Below are positions 53,148 to 64,000 of a stretch of DNA of 64,000 bases, piece after piece (position 1 is the first letter of the stretch; each line of letters starts with the position of its first letter). The notes beneath the pieces are model-generated. The model had not been told where the DNA came from. It was given only the letters and a program-made list of their open reading frames with translations, and searched no databases. Source of the stretch: Pinus tabuliformis (Eukaryota > Streptophyta > Pinopsida > Pinales > Pinaceae); NCBI GenBank assembly GCA_031772625.1, contig CM062816.1, forward strand, positions 635,746,352-635,810,351, written 5' to 3'. The translations under genes were made by a program, and so were the position numbers.

Positions 53148-54253
53148 GAAGATCATTCTTCTATTTTTGTAGGATAGTTTTAGTTTCTTTTATTTTGTTT
53201 TTCTCTTTCTTATAAATAAAATCGGTTTTGAATGATCATTGAAAATGATTCATGAAAGAGCACACTAACTCTCTATCAGATTTTGATTTCACTTGTACAA
53301 ATAACAAAGCTTTTCGAAAAATCTGATTTTTATTATTGACAAATAGAGTTAACTTTAGCCTGAATAATGATATTAATTTCAACCTTTCAAAAGACTTTGA
53401 TGAAAGAAACCTTTGGTAAAAAATTGTTTTGTGTCAGCACAATGAAAGGTATCATCAATAATAAAATAAATATTCTTTGTAAAACTGTTGTTTTCAAGCT
53501 CTATTATTGTCGTCTAGAGCTTTCTTAAGGAAAAACAATGACTTCCTCCCTGCAAAAGGAAACCGCAACATTCAGAGAAACAATCCAAGAAAACACTATA
53601 TCTCAAAGAATAAGAGGTCTCATCACGAGCCGGGTTATCATGATCACAGATATTATAACTTGCTGACTTTGCCAAAATTGTCTATCAAAACAGGGCAACG
53701 ACTCAAGATTGTTGCAATCAAAAGACAAGGGGTCTCATCACCATCCAGCTTGTTCAGCAAAAGTGTAAATCAAGTGAATGACTGTGTCATAATTTGGCCA
53801 CCAAACCAAGACATTATTCTTTAGAGAATAAAAAAAAAAAAAAAAGTGTCAAAAAGGATTTTTCTCTGAAGTTTTGTAAATAACCCCAAGCAGGAAAAAG
53901 GATCATTGTTGGATAGCATGGTAACCCTGTCGAGGCTATGGACGCTTGCGGGTAGCAGAGGCTCTACCTACGAGAAATGAGCATATTTTAAAGCCATTAC
54001 GCAGAGAATACCTTATTTTATCTTTTAAAAAGGACTGAGTAATGTCTGGTATGAATGCAAGAACTAACCCTAGGGAAGCAGACAATTGGACAAAAAAAAA
54101 AAAAGGTTGGAACAAAGTATCATTGACAGGATGAGGGGTAATCTACTCTATCTATCCATAACAAAGTTTAGAAATATGAAAATTTTTCTGTTTCGGAAGT
54201 GGAAATGTCAATAGAAAAGCAGAGATAACTGGTTCTTCACAGTGAATCGCCAT
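53148..54253 (+). other. 3' non-coding region of element J
   Basis: About 1.1 kb between pol and the 3' LTR. A 105-codon open frame (53507-53824, opening TTG) has no recognised motif. A-runs occur at 53828-53844 and 54093-54105. No clear polypurine tract abuts the LTR; AATAGAAAAGCAGAGATAA about 30 bp before it is the nearest candidate. Confidence 0.6.
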
Positions 54254-56400
54254 TGTTGTGGTCACCAACAACCTCCCTCTCTGTTTAGTATTAGCAATAA
54301 TATCAAGCAAAGGGGGACCCTTAACAAAAAATCTCAAAAATATTTCTATCAAAATTTTTGTATTTAACTCCCTAAAAGCTATATCGCATCGCAAAGAGAA
54401 AGTGAAGCGTTTTTCCTATGCGCGTAAGTAAGCTGTGATGAAGCGATGCGACATTCATCGCATCGTATATTCTGAAAGCGCCCTTAAAAAGAAAAACCTA
54501 AGGAATCGCCGATGGCCGATATGCGACATCGCATATCGCAACGTCGCCTAAACAACACACATGAGCAAAAGAAAATTACGATATCGCGATTTGCGATCTT
54601 ATAAACTGCGATTTTGCGATTTGCGATCTGCAACGAATGAGACTATTAATTGCTGCGATACGAACCGCAGAAACCACTCATCGCAAAGTTTCTTCGGCAT
54701 GATCTGTAAACCCAAAATCGAGCGCGCACCTTAAGGGAAATTAATGATTGCACGCCTGAGTATCTGAAGATGATCGTGTTGCGTTTTTCAAAGAGTCAAG
54801 TCATTATGAGTGTCATGATTATGCATTCATTAGAGTTTAAAGCTTTCATGTCAATCTTTTCATCATGTCTCTTTTCCTTTGCGTAAACTGTAAGGCAGCA
54901 ACTAATATAAATGTATATGCAGGAAACATCCAAGGAAAAGGGGAAAGTGCCAATACTTGAAGAACGAAGAGGAGATGCCTTCGCAAATGAATGCCGCATG
55001 AAGTAGAGCCACGGATTCCAGCATATCACTCCACAGACACTGATGAAAATAGACTATCCAAGACTCAGAGTCAAAGGCGCACAAAAGCAGCATGTTTGCA
55101 AAAGATCCTAAAGCTCAGATTGGATAAAGCAAAAAGAAGAACGTTGAAAAGGCATGATGCTTCAGAAAAGCCTGGAACAAAGAATGGAAGTAATTTTCAA
55201 TACATAAGATTGTTCAGGCAACGAAATCCCTAACTCATTGATTCATTCACACGGTCGGAAACCGAAATAGCAACAACACAATCAATTTGAAAGAAATCTG
55301 GGTTATACTAAGTATATGCACAGCAAAAAACACCCAGTCAGAGGAAGATTTCCAAAAATATCTTCTAGTTTGTTAGAAAGAGGTGCCAGCTTTTGTTATT
55401 TCTACTTTCATCGCCCGAGCAAAAGGAAAATACAACCAGCCGACTCTTTGCAGGCGAACTTCACATTGCTTACAGCACTAAGGAGCAGATACAGAAATGG
55501 TTAGAAATTAGATTCAATTTTTAGAAATAAATTTGCTTTAGTAAAAGGGCGGTCATTTGAAGCCGTTCCCTGAATTTGTGTAATTAAGATTAATTAGTTA
55601 GTAGTATTTAACCCTTCTCATGGCATTTAGAGAGGGGTCCGGAAATTTGTCAAAAAACTTGTCCTCAAAACATGCACTTTTGCACCCTCGGAGGTGGTTT
55701 TTGGTGAATGGATGGATCGAGATTTATTTATGTCTGCTACTGATGTTTCACTTCTGTACTCTTAGTAGATGTTAGAAGTAAGTAGAGATAAATCGTTATT
55801 GCTTGAAGTTTGTGAGTGAAAATCAGTCATAAATGGAACTTTTATCTCTTGATTAATTTCTGCTCATATTCTTAGAGTGATATACAGCTGATTTATTTAT
55901 ATGTTAATGTATGAATGTCTGGATTACCATTTGGCACTTTTGTACGGTGGAATCATTTGTTTGTGTTTGACATATGAATAACTGATTATGCGATATGCTG
56001 TTCACAACTGTTTTGCCTAACTTCTTATGCAGAATGGTTCATCTTAATTGATTTATATTCTTATGATAGCTGAATGATGTTTATTACGAGTTGTTGTATG
56101 AAATCTTTTTAGATCGCATAATGAAAGAATTTTACCCCGGGTTAGTATAGATTAGATGTGCTGTTTTTGCTAGATTACAGTAGCATAGAGTCAGTTTAGA
56201 ATCTAGAATTAAATTAGTTTAAAATTACCTTTAGATTAGTATCTTCAAAATCTACACACACACACATCTTTTAGATTGGGAAGCTGATCCCATCATCCCC
56301 AGTCGGACCCGCTACAACAAACGGGCAAGGAGCCGCCAACCAGCTTCCCGACCCGGTGGGTATCCCCCTTGTTGTTGACCCAATTTCGGGGCCCTCAAGA
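54254..56400 (+). repeat. 3' LTR of element J
   Basis: 2147 bp, TGTTGTGGTCACC to CCCTCAAGA. It has about 80 bp (54395-54475, TATGCGCGTAAGTAAGC region) missing from the 5' LTR and lacks 17 bp near 55730 that the 5' LTR has. Palindrome at 54518-54537 and TATA box at 54906-54912. Confidence 0.93.
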
Positions 56401-57192
56401 GTCTTACAGAATATGGAACACTATTCTTAAGTGTTTTTCATTCTCCTCCTAATTCTCAGAATAAATTAGTATGTCGTCAATAAAAATGAGTACAAACTTA
56501 TCAAAAAATTGCTGAAAAATATCATACATCAGACTCATAAAGGTAGCTGGAGCATTTGTAAGGCCAAATGGCAATACCACAAACTCATAATGGCCATAAC
56601 GAGCTCAAAATACAGTTTTACAACTATATTCTTCCCTTATCCTTATTTGTTGGTAGTCCGACCTTAGATCATATTTTGAGAACACACTATCTCCCTACAC
56701 TTGATCAAATAAATCATCAATATGTGGTAAATGGTATTTAATTTTTATAGCAAGTTTATTCAGTTGATGATAATCAATGCATAGCCTCAAGGTTTCATCC
56801 TTATCTCACACAAACAATACACGGGCTCCCCAAGGGGATCTAATAGGGTGAATGTACCCTTTATCTAGGAGTTCTTGAAGCTGCATTTTGAGTTCTGTTA
56901 ACTAAGTGATGCTCATTCAGTAAGGAGCTCTAGAAACTGGAGGTGCATGAGGGATCAAATCACTTGTGAAATCAATATCATGCATAGGGGGAAATCCAGG
57001 AATGGATTTAGGAAACACATCAATGAAATCTTGAATCATAGGAATATTTTCCAAGGAATCCATTTTACTCTTGGAATTTGAATATCCTACTTGGACATCA
57101 TAAGTTTGACAACCTTTCCTAATACATTTTCCCAATTGGTTAGTAGTAATAGGACGTAACTTAATATTTTTCTTGATTCCTTCTATTTCCAT
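56401..57192 (-). pseudogene. RT N-terminal half of element H (before J)
   Basis: Open at 57192-56917 with IPMIQDFIDVFPKSIPGFPPMHDIDFTSDLIPHAPPVSRAPY, the linker into RT. Then, with stops, [66 protein letters not shown] and [16 protein letters not shown] with the catalytic pair intact. Interrupted by J at the position equivalent to ..HILxDNQLYS. Confidence 0.87.
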
Positions 57193-57600
57193 TCTCTGTC
57201 GTGACTGAGTGAGATAACTTACAGATTTGTCCTTACAATCGACTAGGGGCCAACATATTTATTAGTACATCATATGAACCTAAAGAGAGTACATTAAGGT
57301 CAACATAGATTGGTTGTCCTGAAATTGTTATAGGAGAATGTTATGTTTTTTTAGTTACCCTTCTTTTGGTTCCTATGGCAAATTGACCTAACCAAGGATT
57401 TTTAAACTTACTCCTTTGCAGTGGAAATTCTCTAAAATTTTAGGATTAATATAGCTTAGGCTAGCACCTAGATCAAACAAAACAGACACAAGTTGATCAC
57501 AAACCATACCTTCACACTCAATCATGGTGGGTTGGTACTCTGCTTGATGATCATCCAAAGCAACATTAATTATGTGCATACTCCTTGCTACATGTCCAAC
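57193..57600 (-). pseudogene. Protease of element H
   Basis: 57579-57388 is open: AEYQPTMIECEGMVCDQLVSVLFDLGASLSYINPKI. The catalytic Asp remains but Asp-Ser-Gly has become Asp-Leu-Gly. A further open piece joins this to the RT linker after several stops. Confidence 0.85.
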
Positions 57601-58840
57601 AGTGAAGGCTTCATGGACATTTGAAATTTGTTCTGTTCTCTCTCTATGCGGGTAATTTTTGTAGAAATGGGATTCTCCACATCTCCAACATTGTAAAGGG
57701 TGTTTTGGTTGCTAGTCATTAGCAGGTTTATTAACTCCCTCTCACTATCTATTCTTAGTGTACGTTGGATCCTTTGATTAGTTCCTTGCTGGAAATTTAT
57801 TGAAGGGTCTTTATTGTATATTCCTTCCATTAGTGATCTTTGTCTGTCTACTTGGGGATAAATTTCTCCCCCTCCTCCCCAGTGCTCCTTTGGACCCCTC
57901 AGTCTTCTATTTCATTTGATGATAATAGAAGTAGACTTTTCGTACCACATCATCAATTGTTCTTGGGTAATCAAATTCTAACTTTTCCTTCATTAAATTG
58001 GGTAGAATACTAATAAATGGCTGAATCTTGGCCTTTTCTTCTTGCATATATTGAACATATCGTAATAGAGAAGTAAAGCCTTTCACATATTCATCCATGA
58101 TCAAGGTTCCCAACCTTAAATCATGGAACTCCTTTTCTTTGTCATCATAATAATGCTCAGTTAAATATTTATCTATGAAATGCTTCTCAAACTCTTTCCA
58201 CGTAAGTTGTTCTTCATCAATTTTACTCACAATTTTGATTTCTTTGCACCAAAGGGTGGCCTTACCCCTTAGTTGTTAAACTGCCATCTGTTCTTTAAGT
58301 TTATCTGTGTACTCATAAATTTGAAAGTACTTGTTCATGTTAATTAGCCACGCTTCAGCTCCTTCTTTAGATTCTCCTTCAAAGAGTGATGATTTTATGT
58401 TTTCAAATTCACCTTGTAATTCAACCTTCTGTATTTTTGTCTTTCTCTGCTGGGTAACATTATCCAAATGTCCCTCTTCATCTTCCCCATGTTCTTCTAC
58501 TGACTCTACATTTTCTTCTCCATGATGGACCGTTGGGGTTTTCTTCCTATCCTTTGCATTGGCATCTCATCCCCGTTGATTATGTAGGTCAGATAGACTT
58601 TTAATGATTATTTCTTGTTCATGTCGTAGTGATTCATTGTTTGTCCTCACGTTTTTCATCTCTGCATGTAATTGTTGAATTGTTTCGAGTAGGGTAGCAT
58701 CAACTTGTCGAGATTATTCTCCTAGTTGTATCCATATGTCTCGGTTGGCCTCTACATAAGTTTGTTTTGGTTGGTTCAATGGTCTCGGACTCCCCTATAT
58801 TTCTTCTCTTTGGGTGCTCATCTCACTCTTTGTGTGTTCA
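57601..58840 (-). pseudogene. Gag of element H
   Basis: 58467-58276 and 58230-57907 are the capsid core: LFEGESKEGAEAWLINMNKYFQIYEY, LRGKATLWCKEI, LTWKEFEKHFIDKYLTEHYYDDKEKEFHDLRLG, VKGFTSLLRYVQYMQEEKAKIQPFI. Upstream is a heptad-rich, charged N-terminus (TIQQLHAEMKNVRTNNESLRHEQEI, about 58690-58610). Downstream, a zinc-knuckle remnant C-G-E-S-H-F-Y-K-N-Y near 57680 lacks its first and last Cys. Several stops. Confidence 0.85.
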
Positions 58841-58867
58841 CATTCACACTTACTCAGTTTCTTATTA

Positions 58868-58886
58868 CTATATATATATATATATC
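58868..58886. repeat. (TA)n microsatellite
   Basis: About nine TA units in the leader of element H. Confidence 0.9.
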
Positions 58887-58913
58887 CGAGAAGTCTTTAG
58901 TGTAAGAATGTGA

Positions 58914-58925
58914 GCTCTGATACCA
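58914..58925 (-). promoter_or_regulatory. Primer-binding site of element H (initiator tRNA-Met)
   Basis: Minus strand TGGTATCAGAGC, two bases inside the LTR terminus TGTAATACC (plus orientation). Confidence 0.92.
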
Positions 58926-58927
58926 TT

Positions 58928-60826
58928 TGTAATACCTTAACACATACATTAAAAAAAACAAATTTGTACCATACTAATTTTACCATTGGAAAATATCAAA
59001 GGTAATAAATCTAATTATATGAATGATTTACAGGCTCATTTATGTCACAGTCCTCCATATCTAGAAAAAAATATACCTTGGATTAATACCCTTTTAGCAT
59101 GCTCCCTCGTTAATGTATCACTTTAATGGTGGAGGAGAAGTTCCAAGTTTTTCTGACACTTGTTGATCTTACATTAATTGACCGACCCGATGCAGCAAAA
59201 GGGTTTGGATTTTTGATATGCTTGGAAATATCCACACCGTAGGATCTGGGTATGATGATCCAATGGCTCCAGTGGTCAAGGCTTATCGATGTGTTCGATT
59301 TTTGGGTTTTCGTTGTATGCGGTTTTTATTTGGTACTAAGCATAGCCTTGTGCCTTGGCTCTGCAACCTAACTAAGAGTTTGATGCTGAGGAGTGCTATC
59401 GGTTCGATCTCCTTGTGCTGATGGGGTATACCAATAACCCAAGTAATGCAACATATATTTCATTCCTATAGAAATTCCTCCTTTCAAACATTTTCTGTTT
59501 CGGATTGTAATTATTCATTTCTACCCATCCGGTTTTGGAATCCAGGGTACTTGAATACCTGCTGGTATACACGCCCTGAGGAGGATGAGGTTGGGAAGTC
59601 TACGATTTTATGGAAGTAATAATGAGGGCCAGCTAACAATCTTCTTCAATTCGGATTTCCTCCAACTCAGGTAAGGTTTAAACCCCTGAATAAATTACGT
59701 ATGTCAATCGTTCAACCATGTCTCTGCTATAGGATTTAACCCCAGTGTTTATGCATTTGTAGGTAAGGTATCGACAAACGAATTCCCGAAAGGTTTCTCG
59801 GTGTGAATTGTCTCCCTTACGCTGGTTTCTGTCTTCTTGTTACAAGGTGGTCTTACCATTGAACATTATGGCGAACCGTCAAACTCGTAATTTATTTTAG
59901 AATTCAAGTCGCTATGAAAATGTTCTCTGGTTAGAGGAAAAGCCTCATGCCAAGTCTGAGGCCAAGATTAGATCTGTAGATTCTATTTAAATGTGCAAGG
60001 GAATTTGTATATTAGGTAATGGAAAGGTTCTAAGAACCGACTGATACAAACTTGCTGAGGGTTTAATCTTGATTTTGTTATTTTTATTCCTGTATGTGAA
60101 TTTATACATTTATATAAAAATTTATAATCTCAACTCCCTTTTGGTGGGTAGGCTTCTAGCACCATATCTGGTTATTATGAGTCGAAATCCTCACAACTTT
60201 ATTGTTATGGAACCTAAGGGCGAATGCATGGGCGATTGGCTCACGGTTTTCCTTTGGGAATCGCATGAGAGCCATGAAGAAATAAGTAATAATATGAAAT
60301 AATAGACCTTTTAGAAAGGTGTGACCACCCAGTCACAAATGTGGCGATTATGTCTAGATTTTCCATATGAGCTCTTCCTTCTCCCAAGAGTCAAATAGTG
60401 TGTTGCAGTGAGGTATCTTGGTCATCAGGACTAGAGTCTAGCCTCAAGTCGAATACCATTCCAACTATATTCAATAATTTTCCCATTGGTTTATTTCATC
60501 GAGCTTAAGGAAAATCCAAGTAGCATGATTCATGCTCCCTTTTACTCTATTCCTTTTCCTATTTTTCCAACCACTTAGGATTCTCTCTCTTTTTCCTTTT
60601 GTGGGAAGACATGAGAAAATGTTTGTAACTCTATCATGAGTTAGTAATTGTTTCCCTCAGTTCTTGACAAACTATTTTAACTCTTAATTATTCATTAATC
60701 AAGTAACAAGGTATGTTCTAGCTTCTTAGCCTTAGTTCTTTAACAATCTATGTCAAACAAAGTAAAAGGTTAATGTAATAAGTAAAACTTGGCAACAAAG
60801 TAAATGTTCATGCAATGGGTGTTATC
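58928..60826 (-). repeat. 5' LTR of element H
   Basis: Plus-strand limits TGTAATACC and GGGTGTTATC, which are near-perfect inverted termini (TGTAACACC type). About 1.9 kb. Homologous to the truncated left copy. Confidence 0.85.
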
Positions 60827-61801
60827 GTAATCTCCATGTTTAAAAGTATTTTTTTAACGTAAGAATGTTATATTAATTCCCAATAATAATAATAAATTTA
60901 TAATTTAGCTAACTTTGGGGTCTAAAAAATAGAAATGTGAGATGTAACATGAGTAATATTGGTTCCCAATATATGGCTCCATTAATTATAATTTTATATG
61001 ATGCCTTTATTATTGCTCATAATTAATTATAATTATGAATTATAATTAATAAATAATTCTATGAAGAGCTTAGATGATCAAATCTCTTGAAATGAAAACC
61101 TCTTTTAGAGTGAAAGGAGATTTAATCTATATGTGGGCTTGGTAGATGAGCAGTTAACATGGATCTAGGTTGGTTTTATTATTAATTTTATATTTTATTT
61201 TATTTTTCTCTTTTTGTTTTATGTAATTTAACTAAGTCAAAATAATTTTTTAATAATCCTTATTATTATTATTATTATTTTATTTTGACTATTACACTAC
61301 ATTACAACATCTTTACATATTGGGTTCTAGAGAGCCTCCCCACTAAATTACTTGTAACCATATGTTTTTGTTAACCAAGCCATATTTACAAATATTTACA
61401 CTACTACCTTATCTCTTAATAAATTTTATTTTTTATTTAATTTTACAAAAGAAAATTAAAATTAAAACATTTATACACTATTTTGATTATAAGATCCACT
61501 ACAAACCCCGAAGTGAGAGGCGAAAATTTTGGGAGAAGACGGCTCACCTTCAGAAACACCTAAGAACATTAAGCGTGTAGACGGGAGAGCTGCACAAATC
61601 TTAGGTAAGTTTGAATCTATGACGTAATAATTTTTTCAGTTGTTTTATAATTTACCTTACATTATTTTTAAATTTTTTAATAAACATTATTTATGCTGGT
61701 CAGATTTCAGTCAGAAATTATATAGATAATAAGGGGTCTACCTGTTTCTCATTTAGATCTAGGTTCATCATCATTCTGTGACAAATTTAAATCTATATTC
61801 C
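60827..61801. other. AT-rich intergenic DNA between H and K
   Basis: No element recognised. A (TTA)n run lies at 61258-61280. 61520-61604 is a G/C-richer stretch open in one frame and followed by AG|GTAAGT, a possible exon end (see findings). The open frame at 61362-61580 is low-complexity and unconvincing. Confidence 0.5.
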
Positions 61802-62067
61802 TGTTGTGGTCACCAACAACCCCCCCTCTTTGGTTAATATTAGCTATAACATCAAGCAAAGGGGGGACCCTGAACAAAAAAATCAAAAAATATTTTGTTA
61901 AAATTTTTGTATTTTTCTCCCTAAGGCTTAAATCGCATCGCAAGGAAAGACTGAAGCATCCCCCAAGCGCGAAAAACAAAACTGTGAAAGAGCGTCGCGA
62001 AGTTCATCGCGTCGCATGCATTCCAAGCACTATTAAAAATAAGATCTTCAAGAAACGTCGATCGCCG

Positions 62068-62087
62068 ATATGCGACATCGCACATCG
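62068..62087. promoter_or_regulatory. Palindrome in K LTR
   Basis: GATATGCGA / TCGCACATC arms around CA; the J counterpart (45253, 54518) is perfect, this one has a single mismatch. Confidence 0.6.
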
Positions 62088-62127
62088 CAAACGTCGCACT
62101 AAGAAGTGTAAACCATTGAATGAAATC

Positions 62128-62212
62128 AGCGATCTGCGATGTCAGCGATCTGCGATCTGCGATGTCAGCGATCTGCGATCTGCGATGTTAGCGATCTGCG
62201 ATCTGCGATATG
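62128..62212. repeat. GCGATCT tandem repeat in K LTR
   Basis: One 16 bp and three 23 bp units built from AGCGATCTGCGAT(CTGCGAT)GTC/GTT/ATG, almost perfect. It occupies the place of the GCGATTTGCGATC block of the J LTRs, so the array expanded in K. Confidence 0.92.
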
Positions 62213-63960
62213 AAAAGACTCACTGCAAGAATTCTCCGACATACACGATAGACCCAAGTTTGAGCGCGCACCTTAAATGAAATTAATGACCACATGCTTG
62301 AGTATCCAGAAATGATTGCATCACATTTTCCAAAGAGTCAAGTCATGATGAATGTCAGGATTATGCATTCATTAGAATTTAATGCTTTCATGTCAATCTT
62401 TTCATTTTTCCTTCTTCTTTGCGTAGACTGCAAGACACGCAACTGATATAAATCTATATGCAGGAAACATCCAAGGAAAAGGGGAAAGCGCCAATCAGAT
62501 AACAGAGAGAAGATGCCTCCGCAAATGGATACCGCATGCAGCAGGACCGCGGATTCCAAACTATCAACCAACCGGCACTGATGAAATTAGATTGTCCAAG
62601 ATGAAGAGTCAAAGGCGCACAAAAGCAGCGTGTTTGCAAAAGATCCTGAAGCTCAGACTTGGTAAAGCAGAGAAAGAAGCGCAAGAGAAGGAGGATGCTC
62701 CAGAAAAGCCCGGAACAAAGAACGGAAGAAATTCTCGACACAGGGAATTGTCCATACAGCACGACTCCTAACTCACTCAGTCATTCGCACGACTAGAAAC
62801 CAAAATAGCAATAGTAAAATCAGTTCGAGAAGAACCTGGGTTGTGCTAAGTATATACGCAGCGAATACACCCAGCTAGAGAAATATTTTCGAAAATATCT
62901 TCTGGTCTGTCAGAAGGAGTTGCCAGCTCTTGTTATTTCCACTTTTATCTCCCGAGCGAAAGAAGAAGGTAGCCAGCCGACTCTTCCCAGGCAAATGTTG
63001 CACTGTTTACAGCACTAAAGAGAATATACAGAAACGGTCAGAAATTAGATTTAAGTTTTAGAAATAAATTTGCTTTTAGTAAAGGCCGGTGATTTGAAGC
63101 CGTTTCCCTAAATTCGTGTAATTAAGATTAATTAGTTAGTAGTGTTTAACCCTTCTCATGGCATTTGGAGAAGGGTCCGGAAATCTGTCAAAAAACTTGT
63201 CCTCAGAACATGCACTTCTGCACCCTCGGAGGAGGTTTTTGATGAATGGATGGATCGAGATTTATTTATGTTTGCATTTTAATGTCTGTTACTGATGTTG
63301 CACTTCTGTACTCTTAGAAGATATTAGAACAAGTAGAAATAAATCATTATTGCTTGAAGTTTATTAGTGAAGTAAGTCGTAAATGGTACTTTTATCTCTT
63401 GACTAAATTCTGCTAGTATTCCTAAAGTGATATGCAGCTGAGTTCTTTATATGTTACTGTATGAATGTGTGTATTACCATTTGGCACTTCTGTACGGTGG
63501 AGTCATTTATTTATGCTTGACATATGAATAACTAATTATGCGATATGTTGTTCACAACTGTTGTGCCTAACTTCTTATGCAGAGTGGTTTATATTTATTG
63601 ATTTATATTCTGATAATAGCTGAATGATCTTTATTACCAGCTGTTGTTTGAAATCTTTCTAGATTGCATAACAAAAGAAAGCACCCCGGGTTAGCGTAGA
63701 TTAGATGTATTTTTTTTCTTCATTAGATTACATTAGTATAGAGTTAGTTTAGCAGTTAGAATTAAGACTAGCTTAGAAAAACCTTTAAATCAATACTATC
63801 AAACTCTACACACACACGCACACCCTTCACATTGGGAAACTGGTCCCATTACCCCCAGTCGGACCCGCTACTCCAAACGGGCAAGGAGCCGCCAACCAGG
63901 TTCCGGACCGGGTGGGTATCCCCCTTGTTGTCGACCCGATTTCGGGGCCCTCAACATTTC

Positions 63961-63978
63961 TGGCGCTAGAATGAGGGC
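63961..63978 (+). promoter_or_regulatory. Primer-binding site of element K
   Basis: TGGCGCTAGAATGAGGGC, four bases after the LTR, one change from J. Confidence 0.75.
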
Positions 63979-64000
63979 CTGAGCTATGAATGGCACATAA

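Larger units (their letters stand above)
45063..56400 (+). mobile_element. Element J: Tat-like Ty3/gypsy retrotransposon with dual RNase H
   Basis: 11,338 bp, with LTRs 45063-47149 and 54254-56400 in the same orientation and a near-perfect 5 bp duplication (GTCTC 45058-45062; GTCTT 56401-56405). It has a primer-binding site at 47154 and gag, protease, extra RNase H, RT, native RNase H and integrase on the plus strand. Excising J with one duplication copy rejoins the RT frame of element H. LTR identity is high (3 differences in a sampled 128 bp), apart from a 60-bp-scale deletion in the 5' LTR. Damage is limited to two in-frame stops and about three frameshifts, so it is a young copy relative to its neighbours. 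Confidence 0.93.
40781..60826 (-). mobile_element. Element H: chromovirus (Ty3/gypsy) with long LTRs, interrupted by J
   Basis: Direct repeats at about 40781-42760 and 58928-60826, an initiator tRNA-Met primer site inside the right copy and a polypurine tract inside the left copy define a minus-strand LTR element of about 20 kb, 8.7 kb without J. Minus-strand order is gag (58.8-57.6 kb), protease, RT (interrupted at 56400/45063), RNase H, integrase and chromodomain (ending about 42840). All frames carry stops. The left LTR lacks about 530 bp of its distal end. No convincing 5 bp duplication was found, as expected after that truncation. Confidence 0.88.
61802..63956 (+). repeat. 5' LTR of element K
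   Basis: TGTTGTGGTCACCAACAACC to CCCTCAACA, 2155 bp. Clearly homologous to both J LTRs throughout but noticeably more diverged, so a separate insertion and not part of J. TATA box at 62447-62453. Confidence 0.92.
61802..64000 (+). mobile_element. Element K: second member of the J family, 5' end only
   Basis: The 5' LTR (61802-63956) is followed by the J-type primer site and the first bases of the leader (GAGCTATGAATGGCACATAA, parallel to J at 47174). It runs off the window, so coding content is unknown. Orientation is the same as J. Confidence 0.88.

Noticed and set aside
53507-53824. 105-codon open frame downstream of J pol
   Set aside because: Opens with TTG, has no motif, and lies in the non-coding tail; kept only as a note under the 3' region of J.
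1-64000. tRNA, rRNA or snRNA genes
   Set aside because: Only primer-binding sites complementary to tRNA ends were found; no cloverleaf-sized match or rRNA block was seen by eye. A tRNAscan/Infernal run would settle it.

Overview
The window looks like intergenic DNA from a large, AT-rich, repeat-laden plant genome. I favour a conifer or other gymnosperm because of the 2 kb LTRs, the old and heavily mutated copies and the deep nesting, but that is inference. No intact host gene, tRNA, rRNA or CRISPR array is visible. Almost everything recognisable is LTR retrotransposon, stacked in two nests, plus one hAT-like DNA transposon remnant and one decayed protein-coding sequence that I cannot name.

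Nest 1 (about 6.5-38.1 kb). A decayed plus-strand Ty3/gypsy element A (gag from about 7.6 kb) is cut inside its reverse transcriptase by element B, a 26.8 kb Tat/Athila-type Ty3 insertion at 9198-35995 with 2.1 kb LTRs and a GGGTG target duplication; A resumes at 36001. B itself took four later hits: a Ty1/copia element C in its gag (12201-16720, no 3' LTR); a 680 bp inverted-repeat insertion D before its RT (19054-19733, CATAG duplication); and a minus-strand gag-only element E in its 3' region (from 22814), which was in turn hit by a chromovirus F (24465-30333, TCTGC duplication, 333 bp LTRs). A>B>E>F is a four-deep nest.

Nest 2 (about 40.8-60.8 kb). Element H is a minus-strand chromovirus with long LTRs. 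Its RT is interrupted by J, an 11.3 kb plus-strand Tat-like element at 45063-56400 with GTCTC/GTCTT duplications. J is the best-preserved element: gag, protease, an extra RNase H, RT, native RNase H and integrase can all be read with only a few stops and frameshifts. A second member of the J family, K, starts at 61802 and runs off the right edge.

Between the nests (39.4-40.8 kb) lies an unrecognised, frameshifted protein-coding remnant. The first 6 kb holds AT-rich sequence, a 64 bp tandem repeat and the hAT-like element (4244-5960, 8 bp duplication).

Most notable: in both Tat-like elements the extra RNase H sits between protease and RT, rather than between RT-RNase H and integrase as in the angiosperm Tat elements I know. 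In J that extra domain keeps all four catalytic acids while the native RNase H has lost them. The J/K LTRs also carry an unusual CpG-rich GCGAT repeat and palindrome module.
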